Counted from the first letter of the stretch, positions 1 to 6,536 are shown. The stretch: 7,102 bases of DNA from Rubrobacter sp. (GCA_013815485.1 JACDGB010000088.1:1-7102); one strand, 5' to 3'. Made by a program: numbers and translations. Notes: generated by a model not told the origin, from the sequence alone.

Positions 1-2
1 GG

Positions 3-698
3 CTGGCGGAGCTCGAACCGCGGCACCGCGAGAAGGCGCGGGTGATCTACCAATCGGCCGAGCCCATCCGACCGCAGCCGCAAGCGAAGACCTTCTTCGA
101 CGTCTGCGTGATTGGCAACCTGCGCGCCGAGAAGGACCCCTTCCGCTGCGCCCTGGCCGCCCGGTTGCTGCCGCCAGCCTCGCGCATCCGGATAACGCAC
201 GCCGGCAAAGCCCAAAGCGAGGAGTTCGCAGCGCGAGCCAGGGCGCTCGCGGCGGTCGAACCCCGCTACCGCTGGCTGGACGAGGTACCCCGATGGCGGG
301 TGCGCCGTCTGTTGTCGCGGGCACGCCTGCTGGTGCAGAGCTCGGTGATGGAAGGCGGGGCCAACGCAGTCACCGAGGCACTTGCCGCCGGGGTACCCGT
401 GATCGCCTCCCGCATAGCCGGCAACGTCGGGATGCTTGGCGAAGACTACCCCGGTTACTACCCGGTCGGGGATGAGAAAGCCCTGGCGCTGCTTCTGGAA
501 CAAACCGAGACCGACGCCGCTTTCCATGCGTTGCTGAAGGCGCGGTGCGCCGCGCGCCGTCCCTTGACCCTGCCCGAACGCGAACGCGAGGCGCTGGGCG
601 ACCTGATCGAAGAAGTCGCTGGAGTCTCCCCGAACGGCCAGGCGCAGGCGACGGGTGGGGAGGTTATACTCGCGCCATGGACGAAAAAACGCGCATAA
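3..698 (+). CDS. senB: SenB-type selenosugar synthase (GT-B glycosyltransferase), C-terminal part
   Basis: Role from family knowledge: SenB joins selenium from selenophosphate to a UDP-sugar, making the selenosugar used for selenoneine. Seen: 231 codons are open from the left edge. The first visible residues (LAELEPRHREKARVIYQSAEP) continue without a break through the GTG at 42, so that GTG is an internal Val and the true start lies outside the window. The rest is a GT-B donor-binding domain: a DVCVIGNLRAEKDPFR strand-loop, RYRWLDEVPRW, then SSVMEGGANAVTEALAAGVP holding the E-x7-E motif of GT4-like enzymes (Glu codons at 351-353 and 375-377), then GEDYPGYYPVGD. These blocks match my memory of the SenB/TIGR04348 family rather than a generic GT4. 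The last ~20 residues are non-conserved and run 22 bases into selD, implying translational coupling. It could still be a relative with another acceptor, but the selD neighbour supports SenB. Confidence 0.85.
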   Translation: MAELEPRHREKARVIYQSAEPIRPQPQAKTFFDVCVIGNLRAEKDPFRCALAARLLPPASRIRITHAGKAQSEEFAARARALAAVEPRYRWLDEVPRWRVRRLLSRARLLVQSSVMEGGANAVTEALAAGVPVIASRIAGNVGMLGEDYPGYYPVGDEKALALLLEQTETDAAFHALLKARCAARRPLTLPEREREALGDLIEEVAGVSPNGQAQATGGEVILAPWTKKRA

Positions 699-1717
699 GG
701 CTGACGAAATACTCGCAGAAGGCCGGCTGAGGCTCCAAGTTCGCTCCAGGGGTCCTGGAGCAGGTGCTTCTCTCACTCACGCCGGGCTCACCCTCGGCGG
801 ACAGTTTCGTGAGCAGCATGGAGACCCGCGACGACGCGGGGTACATCCCGTTCGGCGGTGGTTTGCTGTTGCAGTCGGTAGACTTCTTCCCGCCGATCGT
901 GGACGATCCTTACCGGTTCGGCCAGATCGCCGCCGCCAACGCCCTCTCGGACGTCTACGCGATGGGAGGCTACCCTCTGACGGCGATGAACCTGGTCGGC
1001 TTCCCCGAAAAGCTGGACCTCGGGATCCTGCGCGAGATCCTGGCCGGCGGGCAGTCCAAGATCGAGGAGTCTGGAGCCAAGCTCTGCGGCGGCCATTCGG
1101 TGCAGGACGATGAGCCGAAGTACGGCCTCTCCGTGACCGGCTTCGTGGAGGAGGACCGGGTCGTGCGCAACGTTGGCGCGCGGACAGGCGACGTCCTCGT
1201 CCTGACCAAACCTCTGGGCTTCGGCATCCTGACCACGGCCCTCAAGCGCGACCTCGTCTCCGAATCCGAGATAGAGGACGCCGTGGAGGTGGCGGCGACC
1301 CTGAACAAGAGCGGTCGCGCCGCGCTACGCGAGGTCGAGGTCTCAGCCGCGACCGATGTCACGGGCTATGGCTTTCTGGGCCACCTCTCCGAGATGCTTG
1401 AGGCGTCCGGGCTCGGGGCAGTGGTGCGCCGAAGCGAGGTGCCGGTCTGGGAACGATCCATCTCCCTCGCCGCGGAAGGGTGCTACCCCGGTGGCCTCAA
1501 GAACAACCGGGAGTACATCGGGGACAAGGTAACCGCGGACGGGGTCGGTACGGACGACCTGCTGCCGCTGTACGACCCGCAGACGAGCGGCGGACTGCTC
1601 ATGGCCGTGCCCGAGGAGCGGGCTTCGGCATTCGTCCGTGCCCTGGAGGGGCGCGACACGCTCGCCGCGGTGGTCGGCGAGGTCGTAGAGAGTCAAGCGA
1701 TCAGGGTCGTACCGTAA
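677..1717 (+). CDS. selD: Selenide, water dikinase SelD, selenocysteine-containing (in-frame TGA)
   Basis: SelD converts selenide, ATP and water to selenophosphate, AMP and phosphate in the cytosol; selenophosphate supplies selenocysteine, selenouridine and selenoneine synthesis. Reading from ATG 677 through the TGA at 728-730 gives 346 residues, against 347 in E. coli. The N-terminus IRLTKYSQKAG-U-GSKF aligns with E. coli IRLTQYSHGAG-C-GCKI, placing Sec18 at catalytic Cys17 and Lys21 at essential Lys20. Further matches are METRDDA (Asp52), VDFFPPIVD (Asp69), ANALSDVYAMGG, GGHS at 138-141, TDVTGYGFLGHLSEM and DPQTSGGLL near the C-terminus. A start at GTG 764 would delete the conserved N-terminus and active site. 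A purine-rich GGGTGGGGAGG at 653-663 lies upstream with a long 13-base spacer, so coupling to senB may help. The second Cys of the E. coli CGC motif is Ser here. Expression should need SelA, SelB and tRNA-Sec, none in this window. Confidence 0.93.
728..730 (+). other. Selenocysteine codon (UGA) in selD
   Basis: This TGA is codon 18 of selD. Reading frame and homology continue on both sides: KYSQKAG before, GSKFAPGVLEQVL after. The position equals E. coli SelD Cys17, which is replaced by Sec in many selenoprotein SelDs. A downstream SECIS-like hairpin supports recoding over a true stop or sequencing error. Confidence 0.9.
743..761 (+). promoter_or_regulatory. Bacterial SECIS element in selD mRNA
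   Basis: GCTCCAGG (743-750) and CCTGGAGC (754-761) pair perfectly over 8 bp, closing a GGT loop (751-753). The loop starts 20 bases after the TGA, inside the spacing known for bacterial SECIS elements, and the apical GGU(C) resembles the loop bound by SelB in E. coli fdhF. The hairpin lies inside the coding sequence, as bacterial SECIS elements do. Identification is by structure and spacing only. Confidence 0.82.
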
Positions 1718-1723
1718 CCACCC

Positions 1724-1751
1724 CCGAGTTTTGCTCCTCAACGCAGCTCGG
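1724..1751 (+). terminator. Weak stem-loop just after selD, possible terminator
   Basis: CCGAG (1724-1728) pairs with CTCGG (1747-1751), extendable by a G-T and a T-A pair, around a 14-base loop, beginning 7 bases after the selD stop. No T-run follows on either strand, so it is not a convincing intrinsic terminator. Position between convergent genes is the main argument. Confidence 0.2.
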
Positions 1752-1826
1752 TCAACATCGCTCAGTTTCTCGGCTGCTATCCGGCGGCTCGTAAATTAGC
1801 GTTCGGCTTGCCGGGCCTGCGGAGTG

Positions 1827-1850
1827 CCGGTCGGGTGGATCCAAGACCGG
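1827..1850. repeat. Inverted repeat in the convergent selD/regulator gap
   Basis: CCGGTC (1827-1832) and GACCGG (1845-1850) form a perfect 6-bp inverted repeat with a 12-base loop, 28 bases beyond the regulator's stop codon. It could slow transcription from either side, but no T-tract follows. Apart from this and the 1724-1751 stem-loop, I see nothing in the 160-base gap. Confidence 0.3.
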
Positions 1851-1877
1851 TCGAACCTACGTCGATACCGCATAATG

Positions 1878-2888
1878 CTATTCGCCGTCCAGGATATCCA
1901 GCATCTTCCTGGCCGTGTCTTCGTCCGTGATCAGGACGTTTATCAGGTCCGAGCGCGCCGCGCCGATGCTCGCCTCCGGCTTCTCAGGCCCCGAGCTTAC
2001 CCCGATCCTGTTTGGTACGTTCAGCAACCCTTCGGAGCCTATGGCTATGCTGCGTTCGTTCATTTCGAGCGGGATCAGGGATCCGTCGCGCGCGTAGTAG
2101 GTGCCGCAGATGTCGCCCACCGCCCCCTGCGCCCGGATGTAGTCCAGGTCGGCGTCGTCGAGATACCCCGTCAGATACTGCCCGTGTTCCCGGCCCGGAG
2201 TGCCGACCGACGACACGATGGTGTCGGCCTGGCGGGCTACTTCCAGGGTCTTGCGGATGTGCGGGTCGCGCAAGAGTCCGTTCCGTACCGCCGCTTCGGT
2301 TACGAGCATGGGCGCGTGCAGGTAGTGCGCGCTCGCCCCCAACACGCTCGCCAGGCGCGCGGTCGTAGCCACGCCGTCGAACTCGGGTATGGAGCCGCCT
2401 ATGCTGCCCATGGCCTGGACCACGGTCGCGTTTTTCACCTCACGCAAGAATCTGTTGTTGACGACACGGTGTACGCTCCTGCCCCATCCCAGTCCTACGA
2501 TGTCGCCTTCGGAGATGTTCTCCCGCAGGTAGCGTGCGCCGAGAGCCGCTACGTGGGTGACGGTGTCGGTGGGTTCGAGGTGACGAGAGTCGCGGTCGAA
2601 CGTAGCCAGAACCCGGCATTCATGCAGACCTAGCCGCGAAACGAGTTCCTCCTGCAAATCGAGCACGGTCCTCAAAGGCGGGTGAATCCTTATCTCGATC
2701 ATCCCCTGTGCGCGGGCTTCTTTGAGCATCCGCGATACGTTGGACCGCGAGACGCCCATCCGCTGCGCTATCTGCGCCTGCGTAAAATGTGAGGCGTAGT
2801 ACAGTTGCGCCGCTTCGGCCATCAGGAACTGATCCTCGGATGAAGCGATTCGACGCTGCGATACCAACTCGATAGCCTCCATCCTCAC
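1878..2888 (-). CDS. SorC-family sugar-binding transcriptional regulator
   Basis: SorC-family regulators bind DNA through an N-terminal helix-turn-helix and sense a phosphorylated sugar through a C-terminal domain related to sugar-phosphate isomerases. Seen: 336 residues, normal for the family. The helix-turn-helix is at about 36-62 (TQAQIAQRMGVSRSNVSRML), followed by EARAQGMIEI. The effector domain shows VGLGWGRSV (131-139), GSIGGS (161-166) and GAVGDICGTYYARDGS (265-280), typical SorC blocks. The start is uncertain: GTG 2888 and ATG 2882 have no well-spaced SD, while ATG 2822 (residue 23, MAEAAQLYY) has GAGGA about 10 bases upstream and would still leave an intact helix-turn-helix. The gene diverges from the rpiB operon across a gap with a promoter and inverted repeats, so it probably controls that operon and itself; Brucella EryD, a regulator of this class beside a polyol operon, is a precedent. 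Repressor or activator action cannot be told. Confidence 0.92.
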   Translation of the reverse strand: MRMEAIELVSQRRIASSEDQFLMAEAAQLYYASHFTQAQIAQRMGVSRSNVSRMLKEARAQGMIEIRIHPPLRTVLDLQEELVSRLGLHECRVLATFDRDSRHLEPTDTVTHVAALGARYLRENISEGDIVGLGWGRSVHRVVNNRFLREVKNATVVQAMGSIGGSIPEFDGVATTARLASVLGASAHYLHAPMLVTEAAVRNGLLRDPHIRKTLEVARQADTIVSSVGTPGREHGQYLTGYLDDADLDYIRAQGAVGDICGTYYARDGSLIPLEMNERSIAIGSEGLLNVPNRIGVSSGPEKPEASIGAARSDLINVLITDEDTARKMLDILDGE

Positions 2889-2991
2889 ACTTTACCGATA
2901 GCGGGACGAAAGGTCCGCCTAGCCAGCGTTGAAAAGGCGCCTCACTCCACCACGATCCGTAGTGTAGCACCACCAAACAAACCGTTTATCT

Positions 2992-3018
2992 CACTGCTGC
3001 ACAAAGATGCAGATAGTG
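2992..3018. promoter_or_regulatory. Inverted repeat, candidate regulator operator
   Basis: CACT-g-CTGCA (2992-3001) is mirrored by TGCAG-at-AGTG (3008-3018) around a 6-base centre, giving nine paired positions with one extra base on the right arm. It ends 5 bases before the TTGACA at 3024 and sits between the divergent regulator and rpiB operon, where a SorC-type operator would be expected. Assignment to this regulator is inference. Confidence 0.4.
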
Positions 3019-3023
3019 CTCAT

Positions 3024-3052
3024 TTGACAGCGACTGTTTAACAGGCTACGCT
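3024..3052 (+). promoter_or_regulatory. Probable sigma-70-type promoter for the rpiB operon
   Basis: A perfect -35 TTGACA (3024-3029), a 17-base spacer and a weak -10 TACGCT (3047-3052) sit in the divergent gap, in its most AT-rich part. Initiation would fall near 3058-3060, directly at the SD of the GTG at 3079, so the mRNA would have a very short leader before that GTG. The poor -10 fits a regulated promoter. Confidence 0.5.
3034..3044. promoter_or_regulatory. Palindrome within the promoter spacer
   Basis: CTGTT-T-AACAG is a perfect 5+1+5 palindrome lying entirely between the -35 and -10 hexamers. A repressor bound here would block polymerase, so it is a second candidate operator. Short palindromes also arise by chance. 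Confidence 0.3.
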
Positions 3053-3057
3053 AATCG

Positions 3058-3071
3058 AAGGAGAGGAGAGG
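3058..3071 (+). promoter_or_regulatory. Strong ribosome binding site before GTG 3079
   Basis: AAGGAGAGGAGAGG ends 7 bases before a GTG at 3079 and is as good an SD as those of the certain genes here. A TAG at 3076-3078 directly precedes the GTG. This suggests something is, or once was, translated from 3079, ahead of rpiB. Confidence 0.45.
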
Positions 3072-3078
3072 AATCTAG

Positions 3079-3576
3079 GTGGCAGTAGATCTGGGCGCAC
3101 GCCGTCGTCGCCGTCGGAATCGGTTTCCTTCGCGAGTGCGGCGGTCCTCTGTTCGCGCCGGGCGGCTTTGGAGCACGCTGTACGGTGAAGAAGTGGCGTT
3201 CGCGGAGACCCGGGACGTGACTGTCAGTGACACCGCCGGTACGGGGACAGCGTGGGTTTTCGTGCATCCGAAGACCTGGCGCAACCGCCGAGTGCCCAAC
3301 ATCTTCTGCGACTCTTTCGCCTTGAATAGCGCGTCACGAAGGAGCGATGAGCCAGATGGAGCGGCGTTCTTGACCCCTCGCCTGGCCGAGATCTCGGGCG
3401 TCGGGTGCGCGAAGCCGGGCAATACCGAAGGGGTGATGCGGGGGCAAGGACCAGCGAACGGGCTCTGTGACGCTACCTTCAACGAGGACGGCGCGTGGAC
3501 GAACCTGTCCCGTCAACAGAGAACCTGCGCTAGGCGGTGCCGGATGCACCAGCAAGCGATCAAGGGAGGTACGAAG
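3079..3576 (+). other. Unexplained operon leader: open frame of 166 codons leading into rpiB, or a decayed gene
   Basis: From GTG 3079 the frame has no stop and joins rpiB in phase at its ATG (3577), so translation could give a 318-residue RpiB with a 166-residue N-terminal extension. The predicted peptide is not recognisable: it opens with an Arg-rich run (GARRRRRRNRF) and shows no domain, signal peptide or membrane segment. By hand count about 76% of third positions over 3241-3558 are G or C, against about 87% in rpiB, and second-position GC is high for a coding frame. rpiB has its own excellent SD, so the extension need not be part of it. Options are an unknown small protein, a remnant of a lost first gene of the operon, or a structured untranslated leader. 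I recognise no riboswitch, tRNA or other RNA here, and the other frames hold several stops. Confidence 0.3.
3564..3570 (+). promoter_or_regulatory. Ribosome binding site fixing the rpiB start
   Basis: GGGAGGT ends 6 bases before ATG 3577, ideal SD spacing. It decides for the short 152-residue RpiB over the longer in-phase reading from GTG 3079. Confidence 0.8.
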
Positions 3577-4035
3577 ATGAAGAAGATCGGCGTCGGCGCC
3601 GACGATGCGGCACTCGAGATCAAGCAGACGCTCATCGAGCATCTCGAGGAGAAGGGCTACGAGGTGGAGGATTATGGGCTTCGCGAAGGGGCCGACTATC
3701 CTGACGTGGCCGTCGAGGTGGCAGAGGCGGTCGCCAGGGGCGAGCACGACCGGGCGATACTCTGCTGCGGGACGGGTCTGGGTATGAACATAACCGCCAA
3801 CAAGGTTCCCGGCGTGCGCGCCGCCCAGTGCCACGATGTCTACTCGGCGGAGCGGGCCAGGAAGTCCAACAATGCCCAGATCCTCACGATGGGCCAGCGG
3901 GTGATCGGCCCCGAGCTCGCCAAAACGGTCGTGGACGCCTGGCTGGAGTCGGAGTTCGCGGGCGGCTCCTCTGCCCGCAAGGTCGAGAAGATGGAGGAAA
4001 TCGACCGCCGCTACCACGCGACCGAGACGACCTAG
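3577..4035 (+). CDS. rpiB: RpiB/LacAB-family sugar-phosphate isomerase
   Basis: The family interconverts aldose and ketose phosphates in the cytosol (ribose-5-P/ribulose-5-P for RpiB; other sugars for LacAB and the RpiB-like isomerases of tetritol pathways). Seen: 152 residues, the usual family length, with the Rossmann-like start MKKIGVGADD, then DYPDVA, the catalytic-Cys loop ILCCGTGLG (Cys64), ITANKVPGVRAA, and NNAQILTMGQRVIG. Compared with E. coli RpiB, the His after the N-terminal Asp is Asp10 (GADD against GCDH), and the His of RQHND, implicated in ring opening, is Ser97 (RKSNNA). Asp9, Cys64 and the phosphate-loop region remain. This pattern suggests isomerase chemistry on a substrate other than ribose-5-P; LacB also lacks the second His. 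First certain gene of the operon, 20 bases before the phosphatase gene. Family is sure, substrate open. Confidence 0.93.
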   Translation: MKKIGVGADDAALEIKQTLIEHLEEKGYEVEDYGLREGADYPDVAVEVAEAVARGEHDRAILCCGTGLGMNITANKVPGVRAAQCHDVYSAERARKSNNAQILTMGQRVIGPELAKTVVDAWLESEFAGGSSARKVEKMEEIDRRYHATETT

Positions 4036-4055
4036 GTCCGGGCCGGGTAGCGCGC

Positions 4056-4928
4056 ATGACCCAAAGTGGCGGGGCCCAACCCTCGAAGGTCTCGAAGACA
4101 CCCGAGAAACTCTACGACGGCTACGTCTTCGACCTCGACGGCACCATCTATCTGGGCGACGAGTTGCTGCCCGGCGCCAAACGCTTGGTACTCAAGTTGC
4201 GCGAGCTCGACCGGCGCGTCGTCTTCCTCTCCAACAACCCGACCAAAGACCCACGGATGTACGCCGAGAAGCTGACGAAGTTGGGGTTGGAGACGCCGGC
4301 CGGGGAGATCGTCAACACCGTCGTCACCATGACGCAGTGGCTCATCCAGAATCACCCGGACGCGACCGTCTTCCCCATCGCCGAAGAACCGCTCAAGAAC
4401 GCGCTTCGCGAGGCCGGGATAAACACGTCCGAGGAACCCGAAGAAATAGACATCGTCATAGCCTCCTACGACCGCGGCTTCGACTACCGGAAGCTCCAGA
4501 TCGCCTTCGACGCCATCTGGTTCCACGAGCGGGCGATGCTCGTGACGACGAACCCGGATCGGTATTGTCCGTTCCCGGGCGGGCGCGGCGAGCCAGACGC
4601 GGCGGCGATAGTCGGGGCGATAGAAGGATGCACTGGCGCCAAGTGCGAGGTCAACGTCGGGAAGCCCGACCCGATCATGCTGAAGACCATCATGGAGCTT
4701 ATGGGCCTGGACGCGAAGGACTGCGTGATGACCGGAGATAGGCTCTACACCGAGATCCGGATGGCCCTCGACGCGGGGATGCCCTCGGCGGTGGTCCTGA
4801 CCGGCGAGACGAAGGCCGAGGACCTGGAGGGCGAGTCGGAGGACAACCTCCCGGACTACGTTTTGGGCAGGATCGACTACCTGATCCCGGCCAACTTGCG
4901 GAGAGAATTTGGCTGGGGGGACGCGTGA
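4056..4928 (+). CDS. HAD-superfamily subclass IIA phosphatase (NagD/AraL-like)
   Basis: HAD-IIA enzymes hydrolyse small phosphorylated metabolites, often sugar phosphates, through an aspartyl-phosphate intermediate with Mg2+. Seen: 290 residues with all four motifs: FDLDGT (nucleophile Asp26, acid/base Asp28), LSNN (Ser59), GKPDP (Lys203) and MTGDRLYTEI (Asp228). The ~130-residue insert between motifs II and III is the C2 cap of the NagD type. ATG 4056 was chosen because it gives the usual family length and leaves ~20 residues before motif I; its SD is poor, so coupling to rpiB, which ends 20 bases earlier, is likely. The same frame stays open further upstream, but only across rpiB. A close parallel is AraL of the B. 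subtilis arabinose operon, a HAD-IIA sugar-phosphate phosphatase encoded beside araM. Here it may limit build-up of toxic sugar phosphates or perform a pathway dephosphorylation; the substrate is not predictable. Confidence 0.9.
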   Translation: MTQSGGAQPSKVSKTPEKLYDGYVFDLDGTIYLGDELLPGAKRLVLKLRELDRRVVFLSNNPTKDPRMYAEKLTKLGLETPAGEIVNTVVTMTQWLIQNHPDATVFPIAEEPLKNALREAGINTSEEPEEIDIVIASYDRGFDYRKLQIAFDAIWFHERAMLVTTNPDRYCPFPGGRGEPDAAAIVGAIEGCTGAKCEVNVGKPDPIMLKTIMELMGLDAKDCVMTGDRLYTEIRMALDAGMPSAVVLTGETKAEDLEGESEDNLPDYVLGRIDYLIPANLRREFGWGDA

Positions 4929-4966
4929 GAACCAGATCACGGTTGACGGGGTGGACGGGCGCGAAG

Positions 4967-4973
4967 AAGGAGG
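4967..4973 (+). promoter_or_regulatory. Ribosome binding site of the kinase gene
   Basis: AAGGAGG is a full consensus SD, 6 bases before ATG 4980. With a 51-base gap after the phosphatase gene, it implies strong independent initiation and fixes the kinase start. Confidence 0.8.
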
Positions 4974-4979
4974 AAGCTA

Positions 4980-6536
4980 ATGGCTGAAGGCCCATACCTC
5001 TTGGGCATAGACTTCGGGACGGGGGGCGCCAGGGTCGGCATCTTCGACACCGAGGGAACGCCGGTCGTCTTCGGCGAGCAGGAGTTCTCGCTCAAGCACC
5101 CGCGTCCGGGTTGGGCGGAGCAGGACCCCGATGAGTGGTGGGAGCGATTGGTGGTGGCGGTAAAGGGCACGATGAAAGAAAGCGGCGTCCCCGCCGGGGA
5201 GATCGCGGGTATCTCCGTGGACGCCACGAGCAGCACCGTGCTCGCGATGGACGAGAAAGACCGGCACCTGCGACCGGCGATCATGTGGATGGACGTGCGC
5301 TCCTCCGACCAGGCGGACAGGATCGCCGGCACCCACAACGACGCCCTCAAGTACAACGGCTACGGGGCCGTCTCAGCGGAGTGGGGGCTCCCGAAGGCAC
5401 TCTGGATCAAGGACAACGAACCGGACGTATACAAGAAGGCCAGCCACGTATGCGACTGCGGGGACTGGTTGATACACCGCCTCACCGGTGAGTGGGCCTC
5501 CTCGATCAACTTCGCAAGCTCCAAGTACTACTACGACCGCGACGAGGGCGGCTACCCGGAGAGCCTCTACGACGCGGTGGGCGCTGGCGACTTGCTGGAG
5601 AAGTTCCCGAAGGACGTGCTGGATCTGGGCGCTGTGGCCGGGGAACTGCGTAAAGAGGTCGCCGAGGAGTTCGGGCTGAAGGCCGGTACGCCCGTGGCCG
5701 AGGGAGGCGTCGACGCCCACGTCGGGGCTTTGGGGCTCGGGGTGGTCGAGCCGGGAAAGATGGCGCTCATCACTGGCTCCTCGCACGTCATGATCGGGCA
5801 GACCTCCGAGCCCATCCACGACCCCGGTTTCTGGGGTGCCTACACGGACGCCATAATCCCCGGCCAGTACACCGTCGAGGCCGGCCAGTCCTCCACCGGC
5901 TCCATCGTCGCCTGGTTCAAGAACCAGTTCGCGGGCGACGCGGCGGCGGAGGCCAAGAGACGCGGCGTGGACACCTACGAGGTCCTGACCGAATGGGCCC
6001 GCGAGGTGCCCATCGGCTCGGACGGCCTGATCGTGCTCGACTACTTCCAGGGAAACCGCTCGCCGTACACCGACCCCCTCGCGCGCGGCATGATGTGGGG
6101 CCTGACCCTGAGCCACACTCCGGGGCACGTCTTCCGGGCCATCATCGAGGGCATCTGCTACGGCACCGAGAACATCCTGCGGACCATGCGCGGGCAGGAC
6201 TTCGAGCCGAAGCTGAACGTCGTCTCCGGCGGCCCGGCCAAGAGCGACCTATGGATGCAGATGCACGCAGACGTCTCCAACGTGCCGATAGCGTTTACGA
6301 AAGTGAGCGAGGGCCCCGTCCTGGGCTCGGCGATGCTCGCGGCCGTGGGGGCTGGCATCTACCCGGACATCCAGACCGCCGCCGAGAAGATGGTCCACAC
6401 CGCCGGCACCATCGAGCCGGACCAGGAACGCCACGAGGAGTACCGGTTCTACGTGGACAGGTACATGGAGGCCTACCCGCGGATGAAGGAGCTGATGCAT
6501 AAGACGGAGCGGCATGTGGCGGAGCGCAAGCCATGA
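4980..6536 (+). CDS. FGGY-family carbohydrate kinase
   Basis: FGGY kinases transfer the ATP gamma-phosphate to a sugar or polyol (ribulose, xylulose, glycerol, erythritol and others) in the cytosol. Seen: 518 residues. The N-terminal domain opens with the phosphate-binding LLGIDFGTGGARVGIFD (residues 7-23), followed by GWAEQDPDEWW, MWMDVR (102-107) and the FGGY signature region WGLPKALWIKDNEP (135-148). The C-terminal domain has GGVDAHVGALG with probable catalytic base Asp245, TGSSHVMIG, a YFQGNRSPYTDP segment (355-366) and the adenosine-binding VSGGPAKSDLWMQMHADV (415-432). The overall pattern looks nearer to ribulokinase-like and uncharacterised pentulose kinases than to glycerol or xylulose kinases, but I cannot name the substrate. 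Beside an RpiB-like isomerase and a dehydrogenase it is the probable committed phosphorylation step. Its stop overlaps a possible mini-ORF (ATGA). Confidence 0.93.
   Translation: MAEGPYLLGIDFGTGGARVGIFDTEGTPVVFGEQEFSLKHPRPGWAEQDPDEWWERLVVAVKGTMKESGVPAGEIAGISVDATSSTVLAMDEKDRHLRPAIMWMDVRSSDQADRIAGTHNDALKYNGYGAVSAEWGLPKALWIKDNEPDVYKKASHVCDCGDWLIHRLTGEWASSINFASSKYYYDRDEGGYPESLYDAVGAGDLLEKFPKDVLDLGAVAGELRKEVAEEFGLKAGTPVAEGGVDAHVGALGLGVVEPGKMALITGSSHVMIGQTSEPIHDPGFWGAYTDAIIPGQYTVEAGQSSTGSIVAWFKNQFAGDAAAEAKRRGVDTYEVLTEWAREVPIGSDGLIVLDYFQGNRSPYTDPLARGMMWGLTLSHTPGHVFRAIIEGICYGTENILRTMRGQDFEPKLNVVSGGPAKSDLWMQMHADVSNVPIAFTKVSEGPVLGSAMLAAVGAGIYPDIQTAAEKMVHTAGTIEPDQERHEEYRFYVDRYMEAYPRMKELMHKTERHVAERKP

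Noticed and set aside
42..698. GTG 42 as the start of the glycosyltransferase gene
   Set aside because: The frame is open to the window edge and the residues before it read smoothly into conserved family sequence (KARVIYQS); no SD precedes it. The gene is simply cut by the window.
764..1717. Shortened SelD starting at GTG 764
   Set aside because: It lacks the conserved N-terminal block with catalytic residue and Lys, which is encoded in the same frame just upstream across the TGA.
1840..1860. GGTTCGACC on the - strand, like a tRNA T-loop
   Set aside because: The flanking bases do not form a 5-bp T-stem and no acceptor or anticodon arm is found.
1824..2633. Long + strand open frame opposite the regulator
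   Set aside because: Its predicted protein is unrecognisable, and the - strand frame is a clear SorC regulator; an antisense shadow of a GC-rich gene.
2961..2966. TACACT on the - strand as a -10 box for the regulator
   Set aside because: No acceptable -35 at 16-18 bases and only the hexamer supports it; too weak to annotate.
3053..3576. Riboswitch in the rpiB leader (cobalamin, glycine, TPP and SAM types considered)
   Set aside because: Short look-alikes such as ACCGAAGGGG occur, but none of the full conserved cores can be assembled.
3334..4101. Long - strand open frame opposite rpiB
   Set aside because: No recognisable domain, and it covers the well-supported rpiB on the other strand; a shadow.
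3828..4928. Longer version of the HAD phosphatase starting inside rpiB
   Set aside because: The extra 76 residues are out-of-frame rpiB sequence; ATG 4056 gives the normal family length.
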